Origin: Ignavibacteria bacterium
GTDB taxonomy: Bacteria; Bacteroidota; Ignavibacteria; Tepidaquicellales; Tepidaquicellaceae
NCBI GenBank assembly: GCA_041649015.1
Contig: JBAZNU010000001.1
Span: 124,001 to 188,000, forward strand
Reading direction: 5' to 3'
DNA: 64,000 nucleotides
Under the pieces are notes generated by a model. It was not told the DNA's origin. It did not search any database and worked only from the letters and a program-made list of their open reading frames with translations. This document shows, piece by piece, positions 44,032 to 52,845 of the stretch (positions are counted from its first letter, which is position 1; the number at the start of each line of letters is the position of its first letter). The position numbers and the translations under genes were made by a program.

Positions 44032-46482
44032 TTACTTCACAAGCATCATACGCTTTGTCTCGGAAAAATTCTCCGACACAAGTTTGTAAAAATAAATTCC
44101 GCTGCTAAGATTATCACCTCGGAATGATGCCTCGTATGTTCCTGCATTTAGATTTTTATTTACGAGTACTGCAACCTCCCGTCCGAGAGCATTATAAACC
44201 TTTAGGGTTACAAATCCATATTTGACAATCCCAAAGGAAATCTTTGTTGATGGATTAAACGGATTCGGATAGTTCTGGCTTAAATAATATTTATCAGGAA
44301 GTTCGGAATTATAGTTAGTAATGCCAAGCAACGAACCGTTAAGCTCCCATGTACCGCGCCCGTGAGTCCCGATGCGTAATTTACCTGATGCTGAATTATA
44401 ATCCATATGCATCGCCACTGTGTTAGGAAGACCGTCCGCGAGTTCAGTCCAATTTGTTCCATTATTGGTTGTCATAAAAACTCCAACATCCGTTGCTGCA
44501 AGAATAATGTTTGTGGCAAAATTCGGATAGTAGAACATACCGTCGTTTATCGGAGAATCAGGAAGATTTCCGTAAATGCTGAACCAGTTCACTCCGCCGT
44601 TTGTTGTTTTGTGAATTTTATTACCGCCGAAACCGGACATCGTAACGAGAGCAACATCAGAAGAATCAGGATGAATATAAATACTTGTTATTGTCTTATT
44701 CGGTAAACCTGAATTCGATAATGCGAATGTATACCCTCGGTCGTTTGATTTATAAACAGAGCTTCCCGATGTAGCATACATAACTTTTGTGTCAGATTTG
44801 CTTATTGCCATCTCACGTATTGTCCCCGATGTGCCTGAGGATATTGCAACCCAGGACGATCCCATATTTGTCGATTTAAACACCTGCCCTCTCGCAGTAT
44901 AAAATATTGATACCGAATCCGGATGTGCTATAATCGGACCGACCCAGGCACCTGAACCCGTAAGACCGGTTGTTGCACTCGACCAGGATTCCCCGTTATT
45001 AACCGACCTTCTGACACCGTTATTCTGAGTCTCGCCTAACACGTAATTTGAATTCAACGGATGGAAACATACCTCTCCTCCGTCACCGCCGAAAGCAGCA
45101 TTCCAGTTTGCAGTACCTTTCGTTCTTTGTGTACCGTTGTCTTGAGTACCGCCTGCAAGATGATTAGCGTTTGATGGGTCAGAGGTCATTCTGTAGAACT
45201 GTGTTAAAGTCAATCCGGCATTTCTGTTCATCCATGAATCGCCTTTGTTTGATGAATACCATATACCGCCGTCGTTAACTGAAATACACACATTTGAATC
45301 GGTTGGATGGAAATCCATGTTGTGCTGGTCAACATGAACGTTCCCGCCTGAATAACCGTTTGTGTTGTTCACAAAAGTGTTACCGTTTGTTGTTCTCCAT
45401 ATATCTATCGAGCCGACGTAAGCTATATTCGGATTAAAAGGATTTACGTGCATGTAAAAATCGTACCATGCCTGTGAACCGCTGAAATCAGTCCCCACGG
45501 ATATCTGCGAATAATTCAGTCCGCTGTCTGTCGATTTGTAAACAGTAATTGAAGAACCTGAATATTTTGATATATAAAGAACATTCGGAAATGATTTACA
45601 GATTGCTATATGATTTCTTGTTCCCATACCTGGTGTAAATGTAACAGTATTGAAATTTGCACCGCCGTCGGTTGACATCTTGTATGATGTTCCGGAACCG
45701 ACTATATAAGCCTTTGTTCCGTCTGGGGAGAATACAATGTCATCACATCTTCCGCTTACAACAACGGACCAGGTTAAACCTGCATCCGTACTGACATGAA
45801 GACCAGACGTACCGAGGGCTGCAAATAAAGTATTCGAATTACCGGGTTTAATAACAAGCCTCGAGAAATATGAACTGAAAGGTAAACCCGCTGTAATGCT
45901 TGTCCAGCTTTCTCCGCCATTTGTCGACTTTAGCAGTCCTCGTCCGTAGTATGAAGCACCGCTGTATGTGGCTTCTCCCGTACCGTAGTATATGATATTC
46001 GTATTATTCGGATCAATCGCAAGTGCTCCGGATGAAAGAGACACTTCAAAGTCAGATTTTGAAACCCAGTTTAATCCGCCATCTGTTGACTTCCAGATTC
46101 CGCCGTTTGCCGCACCGACATAAATGATATTCGGGTTTGAAGGGTCAAACTTAACGGTCACTATTCTTGATGAAATATTTCCATAATCGAAATAATATCC
46201 GGGTGTAGGTCCAAGGTTAGTCCAATTTACAGTTGGATAGGAAACTCCGCTTTCTCTCCGCAGTTTCATTTTTTCATCAAAAGCTTTCTGATACGCACCA
46301 TCCGGTATAAAATTGTTGGGATACATCCGTTGCTCATGAAACCACCTTTCACGGTTAAAAGCCTTTCGTGACTTTGTGTAGTCGTCCGCTTTATCATATA
46401 CATTGTTTGGAATATTTAGATCCTGTGCTGTTATAACCACAGGTATAATGATAAACAGTAAAAGAACAAAATACTTTTTCAT
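44032..46482 (-). CDS. T9SS-exported Asp-box/VPS10-like propeller protein
   Basis: Start set at 46482 (MKKYFVLLLFIIIPVVITAQ), giving 816 residues and a clean signal; the frame further upstream crosses the divergent spacer. Ten or more Asp-box repeats are visible: STDGGLNW, STNGGESW, STDAGLTW, STDGGANF, STDSGLNY, SSNKGDSW, SVNNGESW, STNMGSSW, TTNGGVNW, TTNNGTNW. These are typical of sortilin/VPS10-like and sialidase-like beta-propellers, probably two propellers. The end is a type A sorting domain (LSQNYPNPFNPSTKISFG ... KRMMLVK). It is a surface or released protein, probably binding or reading a polymer; no catalytic site is claimed. Single gene, closed by the terminator at 43918-43939 and divergent from the HD gene. 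Confidence 0.88.
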   Translation of the reverse strand: MKKYFVLLLFIIIPVVITAQDLNIPNNVYDKADDYTKSRKAFNRERWFHEQRMYPNNFIPDGAYQKAFDEKMKLRRESGVSYPTVNWTNLGPTPGYYFDYGNISSRIVTVKFDPSNPNIIYVGAANGGIWKSTDGGLNWVSKSDFEVSLSSGALAIDPNNTNIIYYGTGEATYSGASYYGRGLLKSTNGGESWTSITAGLPFSSYFSRLVIKPGNSNTLFAALGTSGLHVSTDAGLTWSVVVSGRCDDIVFSPDGTKAYIVGSGTSYKMSTDGGANFNTVTFTPGMGTRNHIAICKSFPNVLYISKYSGSSITVYKSTDSGLNYSQISVGTDFSGSQAWYDFYMHVNPFNPNIAYVGSIDIWRTTNGNTFVNNTNGYSGGNVHVDQHNMDFHPTDSNVCISVNDGGIWYSSNKGDSWMNRNAGLTLTQFYRMTSDPSNANHLAGGTQDNGTQRTKGTANWNAAFGGDGGEVCFHPLNSNYVLGETQNNGVRRSVNNGESWSSATTGLTGSGAWVGPIIAHPDSVSIFYTARGQVFKSTNMGSSWVAISSGTSGTIREMAISKSDTKVMYATSGSSVYKSNDRGYTFALSNSGLPNKTITSIYIHPDSSDVALVTMSGFGGNKIHKTTNGGVNWFSIYGNLPDSPINDGMFYYPNFATNIILAATDVGVFMTTNNGTNWTELADGLPNTVAMHMDYNSASGKLRIGTHGRGTWELNGSLLGITNYNSELPDKYYLSQNYPNPFNPSTKISFGIVKYGFVTLKVYNALGREVAVLVNKNLNAGTYEASFRGDNLSSGIYFYKLVSENFSETKRMMLVK

Positions 46483-46552
46483 TGCATTGTAGCTTAATTT
46501 TAAAATTGATATTTGTCTATAAAATATATAACATACACGAATAAATAAAGTT

Positions 46553-47755
46553 ATGATTAATTCCGATTTTGAGCTTATAAAACTGAACAGAAATTTCGAT
46601 AAAGCAAACTCCGTTCTTGATGATATTCTCGACGGTAAATGTCCAAGCATGAATCTTCTCGATTCTCTTTACGGAGTAAAGAAATCGAGGGCGATTCATT
46701 CACTAATAAAAGAATTTCTTGTGTCGGGTAATTTTTTCAACAGAATCAAAAGAAGAACCGACATAAACGCTCCTGCGGAAATCACACTCGCAAGAAGAGA
46801 AATTGAAAACGACCATAACTATCAGAAGATACACTCAGCAATACTGCTTAACAAACTACCCGACTTGAAACTACTTGAAACGTTTTACGGTGAATATTCA
46901 ACATACGTTAAAAATATAATAACCCTGTATGCCCAAAAAAACCTCAGAAGAAAATGTGAGATAAGCGCTGCTTCTCACCTGAACCGTGTTGGAGCATGCG
47001 TTTTCCAGCTGAAGATGAATGATACAGGTAAATACGACTACAGCTCCACAGCAGTCTTGCACGATTCAATAGAGGACCTGCTTACATTAACTAACTTGAA
47101 ATCAGGAGAAGGAATTGATGCGGACGTTTACAATAAGTTTATTGAAGAGTATATACCCGCAGACCTTCAGCAGGCTGTAAAGATTCTGACAAACCATTAT
47201 GACCTTTTAATATCATATATAAGAGAAAAACTGCTTGATGAAGATAAGGCACTTACAAGAAAGAATATACTTGCTGAACTTGAATCAATAGAAATACATA
47301 AGCCTGCTGAACTTATAGTCTATGTGCAAAAGATGATAGAACTTCTTGCTGAAGCTGATGTAGAAGAACACGACTTTGAGGGTATTAAATGGGAATGCTA
47401 CAGAAACCTTTATCTCGAGGGGATTGCTCATACAACTTTGCTAAATGACGACCACAGAATATACGAAATAAAAGGTGTTGACCTGTCGGATAATTCTCAC
47501 GGTAAAGGCTCTCTCTCTGTTGACGCAAGAATTAGGAACATAAAGAAAAATCTGATGTGGGGAATAAAAGGTTACGCTATGCAATCGACATGGAAACCTT
47601 TCAATGATCATATTCAAGAGATTGTACAGGATACACTCGAATCGGCACAGTATATTATTCTAAGTGATTTGTTAAAACCCGATTCGTCTATGGATTTCAT
47701 GATGTCAACACTCCTTAAGATAGAAAAACTCGAAAACGTGTTTTTTGTGAATTAG
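46553..47755 (+). CDS. HD-domain protein with SpoT-like HD...ED motif
   Basis: A 400-residue cytosolic protein. The core is residues 135-215: H142 (ASHLNRVG), then H170-D171 and E174-D175 in AVLHDSIEDLL. This HDxxED pattern with a preceding His-x-x-x-x-R is the signature of the (p)ppGpp hydrolase HD domain of RelA/SpoT and MESH1. The final metal Asp of those enzymes is not evident (the candidate region around 205-215 reads DLQQAVKILTN). No synthetase domain and no TGS/ACT are present; the N-terminal 130 residues and the C-terminal 180 match nothing I know. It could be a nucleotide hydrolase of a new branch. Single gene, divergent from the Asp-box gene. Confidence 0.6.
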   Translation: MINSDFELIKLNRNFDKANSVLDDILDGKCPSMNLLDSLYGVKKSRAIHSLIKEFLVSGNFFNRIKRRTDINAPAEITLARREIENDHNYQKIHSAILLNKLPDLKLLETFYGEYSTYVKNIITLYAQKNLRRKCEISAASHLNRVGACVFQLKMNDTGKYDYSSTAVLHDSIEDLLTLTNLKSGEGIDADVYNKFIEEYIPADLQQAVKILTNHYDLLISYIREKLLDEDKALTRKNILAELESIEIHKPAELIVYVQKMIELLAEADVEEHDFEGIKWECYRNLYLEGIAHTTLLNDDHRIYEIKGVDLSDNSHGKGSLSVDARIRNIKKNLMWGIKGYAMQSTWKPFNDHIQEIVQDTLESAQYIILSDLLKPDSSMDFMMSTLLKIEKLENVFFVN

Positions 47756-47924
47756 TGAGAATGTTATTCTTAAGAGAAAATGATTTGAAAACTCTCGATT
47801 AAGGCTTTATACTTTTAAAATGATTTTCCCATTGATAAACAACTTCATCTTTTTAATTTCATCAGTGTGTATAATCATTTTGCGTGCAATTGGCAGTGAA
47901 CTTATTTAGACGTAAATCAAAAAT

Positions 47925-48554
47925 CTAAATCCAAAACAATCCTATAAAAAACGCAGATATTAAAAGCGTTATTAATATCCATACTCTCGATACAAAAATT
48001 GATAAACTTATATTAGGCGAAAGTATTTTATTTCTAATTAGGGTTAAAACTGGTATGCTTTCTTCTTTAAGAATTCTAAACACATTTTTCACCGAGTATA
48101 TACATATCGCAAAAAGCGAAGCCATTAATCCTGCACCAACACCATTTAATGAAAGCCCGAAAGCATGATTCATGCTCCATGTATTGTGATTTACCAGAAG
48201 TATTAAATTTATAAATATAATAAGAGGAATACTTGTATAAAGTCCGTATATTATTATTTTAGACACACTCTCATCTTGTTTTACAATCCAGATAAATGAT
48301 ATGTTAATAGCAATCATTAAAAAATAAAATATATACATAATAAAATTCAGTCCGGTGATTGATTCAATTCTTTCCTGCTCGTCAATATCTGGTATTATAA
48401 TTAGAGTTTCAAAGATACTGCTTGAGTAAATTGACTTGAAAGATAATGTTGATTTAGAAGGACTACAGTGACTTTCGTTCATAATGTGTAATAACAAATA
48501 TACAGTAATTATTACTACAACACCAATAGGAGTGGCTTTATAAATATTGTTCAA
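47925..48554 (-). CDS. Orphan multi-pass membrane protein
   Basis: 209 residues with about five hydrophobic segments (about 9-25, 72-90, 98-115, 125-150 and 185-207). No family is recognised. The loop after helix 1 (26-70) is polar and would lie outside the membrane. No neighbour suggests a role: an HD-domain gene ends 170 bases to its left and a beta-helix gene cluster lies to its right. AT-rich codons like its surroundings; no sign of a broken gene. Confidence 0.65.
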   Translation of the reverse strand: MNNIYKATPIGVVVIITVYLLLHIMNESHCSPSKSTLSFKSIYSSSIFETLIIIPDIDEQERIESITGLNFIMYIFYFLMIAINISFIWIVKQDESVSKIIIYGLYTSIPLIIFINLILLVNHNTWSMNHAFGLSLNGVGAGLMASLFAICIYSVKNVFRILKEESIPVLTLIRNKILSPNISLSIFVSRVWILITLLISAFFIGLFWI

Positions 48555-48690
48555 TATTTTTGTTTTAATAAGTGTAAGAAACCGAACTCAACAAGAATAA
48601 TGCTTAAAAAAAGAATAACCGCATAATAAAAAACAAGTAGGAATACCATCTGATTAAATGAAGTTAAATCATAGTTAAATTTAACAAAAA

Positions 48691-48708
48691 GGCGGACTTT
48701 CGTCCGCC
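48691..48708 (-). terminator. Rho-independent terminator
   Basis: GGCGGAC-TTTC-GTCCGCC is a perfect 7-bp stem at 48691-48708. On the minus strand it is followed by TTTTT (AAAAA at 48686-48690). It closes the 48760 beta-helix gene. Confidence 0.85.
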
Positions 48709-48759
48709 CCCCTGTCTATATCGCTCTCTCTTTGCTTTTCACTTTTTTCTACTTACCGT

Positions 48760-51700
48760 TTACCTGATAAGCATCATCTTCTTCGTCATACTATAATCAC
48801 CACCCGATGACTTTGCCGTTATCCTGTAGAAGTATGTTCCGCTCGATAAATTCGATACATTAAATTGTTCGGTGTAAAAACCCGCTGTTCTTACGTCATT
48901 TACAAGCGTTATAACTTCCCTGCCTGTTATATCATAAAGTTTGATATTCACTTTACTGTCAAATGGAAGTGAGAAGTCAACCTTTGTTACAGGGTTGAAA
49001 GGATTCGGATAGTTCTGACTCAAATCGAACTTAGTAGGTAAACCTACCTCTACTGTATTTGATAGTGTATGATACTCGAAGTTTCCGTTGTTATCAATCT
49101 GCTTCAGACGGTAGTTGTACTTTCCGCTGTTGAGCTTCTTGTCTTCAAAAGTATAAGTTATATTTAAAGTTGAATTTCCTTTTCCTGCGACATAACCTGC
49201 TTTAATCCATTGTTTATCTCCTGATAGGCTTCTTTCAACTTCAAAACCAGAATTGTTATTTTCACTTACTGTCTCCCATGTGAGTATTACATCTCTACCC
49301 TTGAGTGATGATGTGAATGAAGTAAGCTTAACCGGAAGCGGATTGTCACTATCCGTAACTGTGAACGCGGAGAATGTAGTTAAACCATACACTTTAATCG
49401 TATTATTTGCCGTATTCAATTCATATTGTCCGGGTCCTGTTCCTTCTGTAAGGTAAGGCACCCATGTAACGCCATTGTCGTCTGATTTTGCAAGTCTAAC
49501 TTTATCCTCAGCACTCACTGTACCAAGTTGTGACTCAGAATATGTATAAGTTATATCGTATGTATAACCGGCTCCACCTGTTTGAGTGACAGTAAAATAT
49601 CCATTCATGAATTTTTCACCTGCTTTTCCACTCGTTCCGGGAGGCGGAACACCCGGATAATTAATTACATCCAGGTTTGCTATCCCGCCTAAATTACTGA
49701 AGTTTAAATCAAGTATGCTTAATCCATTAACTGTAACAATATTTGAACCGGTTACTGGTGGTGTTATCGAAACAGGTGTCGGAGATACACTCGGTTGCCC
49801 AAATTCATACGCTCCGATATCCGGTGTACCTAAAGCAACCGTTAAAGGTCTTGGATTACCTGCATAATCGTTTGTAATTTCTGCAATATGGGTCCCGTTA
49901 TTGTAAACTGTCCAACTGTTAGCATTCGTACCATCCGGAATTAAATTTGTTGATGATGTGAATCCGGGATATCCGCTTACTGAATAAGATTCTCTTGTCG
50001 GTCCTACTGCTGCTTTGAAATCTGCAAATGTTTGATATGAGGTTGTTCCGTCGTAAAATATTATATTGCTCTCACCCGGTGTACCAGCATAAAACAAATT
50101 GTTATTTGATAAATCAGAATAATTATTCAAAGTTGTTCCGCCCCTTCTAAATGCACTGGCTATACCTGTTCCCGATGGCACGGAGGCATTTACTAAAATA
50201 TTGTTCCGCATATCGAGTGTAGCCATTGTTGACGTTGTAAACGCTGAATCATAAACACAAGTCGTCCAGAAATCAGCACCTCCTGTCAATGCATTCAAAT
50301 ATATTGTGTTATAATAGATACCTATATTTGAAGATGCAGTTTTTGATGATATACTGATTCCACGAATCGCATCAATCTTTGGACTTGTGTAATTAGAATT
50401 TATACCATAAATCAAGTTATTATATACTTTCACATCAACTCCGCCGGTTATATTTATTGGATAAACCCTGGCTGCGACTGTAGCATTAAAGTTGGATATT
50501 GAGTTACGATACATATTTATAACGCCGCTTCCACTGATAGTAAACGCAGTAGCGGTACCTGTACCGTAATTCACAGTAATATCTGAAATGTTATTTTCAT
50601 AAACATTTGCAGTGTCAACCGAACCTAAAGAAAACAAAGAAACGGAACCCAAATTGATAGTATTATTTCTTACCGTATTTGAGTACACATTCAATGTTAA
50701 ATTAGAAACGCCGTTAGTTAACGCACTAAACACTCCAGAACTGCCGTGAACACAATTCTCTATTGTATTGTGATGTATGTTCAAAGTACTGGTTGCATCA
50801 CCGGCATTATTTCCAAACGCATATCCTGCTCTTGATCCTGCTGTTGTAAATGTAAGTGTATTATAACTATAGGTTATCGTAGCTGCTTTTGTGTAACTTG
50901 AATAAATTGCATAAAAGAAGCAAGTACTCGCTGCACCGCCGCCCGCTGTGTTGTTTATGTTATTATAAGACGCAATAAAATTGTTACAAAAAGAAGAATA
51001 TATTGCATAGCAAGAACCCGAAGTACCACTCCACTGAAAATCTTGTATTGTGTTACCCGCTCCTTCCTTCCCAATAGTTATGTTCTGATCGTAAAAATCG
51101 TACGGTGACGCATGGTTATATCCCTGGATATAAATCCCCTGATTTACATTCTGTATTATGTTATTACTTACCTCAATATTTTCATTTCTGCCGCTGAAAT
51201 CCGTCACTGTTACTCCACCATTAGTACTGGCGGTCAATGCTGTAGGTCCATTTGATATGTGTATACCGGCTACCACGTTGTATGTAGTACTTTTTAACAT
51301 TGTTATAGTACAGTTCTTAATTATGACGTTTTGACATCCATCGGTTCCGCTTGGTTTATACGTGTAATAACCGTATTCTATCTTGGAATCACCCGATTGA
51401 ACATCTACACCGTTGAATGTTATATAATCCGTACCGTTAATTTGTATTATTGCATCTCCATCACCTCCAAGCCCTGTAGTTGCTTTAGTTCCTTCATCTG
51501 TTCTTGTAATCTTAGGATTATCACCTGAAGTAGATTTATCCCTTTGGAAAATAATCATATTTGAAGACGTTCCTGTTGCGGTTATTATCAGAGGCGCAGT
51601 TATACTTTCAGTAAATCCAGCTTCAATATTGAAAGTAACACCGCCGGCTCCAACACCACTCGAGTTGAGGTCGGTAATTGCCGCTGTTATAGTTGAGTAA

Positions 51701-51813
51701 TCCCCTCCCGCAGCTTTTATTGTTTTCACGCCCGTCAGCTGCGCTTCAGCACTTTGTAAGAATAAAACTGCGGAGAGCATTATAGCCACTATGAATAAAT
51801 AAAATGTTTTCAT
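48760..51813 (-). CDS. T9SS-exported right-handed beta-helix protein, copy 1
   Basis: 1017 residues: signal (MKTFYLFIVAIMLSAVLFLQSAEAQ), then a parallel beta-helix domain to about 670 with repeated N-x-I/V-x-N ladders (IYYNTIYLNA, MYRNSISNF). It begins GVKTIKAAGGDYSTITAAIT, the usual pectate-lyase-like cap. No catalytic acid cluster is evident, so a polysaccharide-binding or lyase function is only possible. A second domain from about 690 (FSNLGGIANLDVINYPG) leads to the Fn3-like LPVKLTSFTSSL segment (same type as in the GH8 protein), and a type A sorting domain ends KKMMLIR. It is closely related to the 819-residue protein at 52846, with a small T9SS protein between them. Confidence 0.85.
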   Translation of the reverse strand: MKTFYLFIVAIMLSAVLFLQSAEAQLTGVKTIKAAGGDYSTITAAITDLNSSGVGAGGVTFNIEAGFTESITAPLIITATGTSSNMIIFQRDKSTSGDNPKITRTDEGTKATTGLGGDGDAIIQINGTDYITFNGVDVQSGDSKIEYGYYTYKPSGTDGCQNVIIKNCTITMLKSTTYNVVAGIHISNGPTALTASTNGGVTVTDFSGRNENIEVSNNIIQNVNQGIYIQGYNHASPYDFYDQNITIGKEGAGNTIQDFQWSGTSGSCYAIYSSFCNNFIASYNNINNTAGGGAASTCFFYAIYSSYTKAATITYSYNTLTFTTAGSRAGYAFGNNAGDATSTLNIHHNTIENCVHGSSGVFSALTNGVSNLTLNVYSNTVRNNTINLGSVSLFSLGSVDTANVYENNISDITVNYGTGTATAFTISGSGVINMYRNSISNFNATVAARVYPINITGGVDVKVYNNLIYGINSNYTSPKIDAIRGISISSKTASSNIGIYYNTIYLNALTGGADFWTTCVYDSAFTTSTMATLDMRNNILVNASVPSGTGIASAFRRGGTTLNNYSDLSNNNLFYAGTPGESNIIFYDGTTSYQTFADFKAAVGPTRESYSVSGYPGFTSSTNLIPDGTNANSWTVYNNGTHIAEITNDYAGNPRPLTVALGTPDIGAYEFGQPSVSPTPVSITPPVTGSNIVTVNGLSILDLNFSNLGGIANLDVINYPGVPPPGTSGKAGEKFMNGYFTVTQTGGAGYTYDITYTYSESQLGTVSAEDKVRLAKSDDNGVTWVPYLTEGTGPGQYELNTANNTIKVYGLTTFSAFTVTDSDNPLPVKLTSFTSSLKGRDVILTWETVSENNNSGFEVERSLSGDKQWIKAGYVAGKGNSTLNITYTFEDKKLNSGKYNYRLKQIDNNGNFEYHTLSNTVEVGLPTKFDLSQNYPNPFNPVTKVDFSLPFDSKVNIKLYDITGREVITLVNDVRTAGFYTEQFNVSNLSSGTYFYRITAKSSGGDYSMTKKMMLIR

Positions 51814-51887
51814 TTGTTATTCAAGTTTTAATAGTTTTAAAAATATTATTTTATATCTTTGTATTTTATAATTACTTACATATAACG

Positions 51888-52781
51888 TCACTTAATTAAC
51901 ATCATTTTTCTTGTCTGAACAAAACTTCCACTTGTTAGTTCGTAGAAATATAACCCGCTCGAAATATTCGAGGCATTGAAATCAACTGAATAGTTTCCGC
52001 TATTCTTCACTTCATTTACAAGTGTTGAAATCTCTTTACCGAAAATGTTATAAATTTTCAATGTCACCAATCCTGATTTCGGAATTGAATAATTAATACT
52101 TGTTGTCGGGTTGAAAGGATTTGGAAAGTTCTGTTCAAGTTTATATTCTTTGGGCGTTTGTAAATTCACGTTCGGATCAATTGCGTTAGGTCCTATATCT
52201 ACTCCATAATTAACAATATAAGCATCCTGTCCCTGAACACCAAACGGATTTGCCGTAGTACTGTATGTTCTCTTCTTCCCCGTAAGATATGTGTGGCCAT
52301 GGATGTATGATGCCGAACCTGAAGCACCGCGATGTTCAAGCTGAATTATTAAACTTTTCGTATTGTCGTATACAAACGGATGATCTAATGTGAATACAAG
52401 CCAGGTCAACGGTGTCCCGGAAAGAGATACAGTTGCTCTATGATAAACAGTATCCATTGGTCCTGTATAAAAAGCACTTGTTGGTAAATCGTTAATCGTA
52501 GCCTGACCAAGCATAAGATTTACTTGATTATAAGTGAACGGACCAAAATTTTTAGCTGTAAGGATGTATACTTTTAAGATACTTCCGCTCGGTGCGGGTG
52601 TCGGATGATTTAAATCTCCGGATCTTGAAAGCCATTGTACCATCCTGCCTGCTCCAGTACCGAGAGGGAATGTGTTACTACCGGGGTTAGTATCATTGTA
52701 ATTGTAAAAGCTCGGGTATTGGGCAGAAACACAAGCTGTTATAACAAACAGCAAAACAAATAGATAACTTCCTTTTTTCAT
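51888..52781 (-). CDS. Small T9SS-exported protein of unknown fold
   Basis: 297 residues. Signal MKKGSYLFVLLFVITACVSAQ, a 165-residue domain (about 22-200) with an all-beta look and conserved-looking W and Y residues (WLVFTLDHPFVYDN, LIIQLEHRG), and a type A sorting domain (EQNFPNPFNPTTSI ... RKMMLIK). The central domain is similar in style to choice-of-anchor modules, but I do not assign a family. It sits between the two beta-helix paralogues on the same strand, and an AAAAAAGG lies shortly before its ATG. Its role may be linked to theirs. Confidence 0.75.
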   Translation of the reverse strand: MKKGSYLFVLLFVITACVSAQYPSFYNYNDTNPGSNTFPLGTGAGRMVQWLSRSGDLNHPTPAPSGSILKVYILTAKNFGPFTYNQVNLMLGQATINDLPTSAFYTGPMDTVYHRATVSLSGTPLTWLVFTLDHPFVYDNTKSLIIQLEHRGASGSASYIHGHTYLTGKKRTYSTTANPFGVQGQDAYIVNYGVDIGPNAIDPNVNLQTPKEYKLEQNFPNPFNPTTSINYSIPKSGLVTLKIYNIFGKEISTLVNEVKNSGNYSVDFNASNISSGLYFYELTSGSFVQTRKMMLIK

Positions 52782-52845
52782 TTTATTCCTTTTTTAATTA
52801 ATAAGTTTATTGAACAAAAAATATGTTTTTAAAATTATGTTTTTA

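Noticed and set aside
46483..46650. 56-residue N-terminal extension of the Asp-box protein
   Set aside because: It overlaps the divergent HD gene; the ATG at 46482 starts a clean signal peptide.
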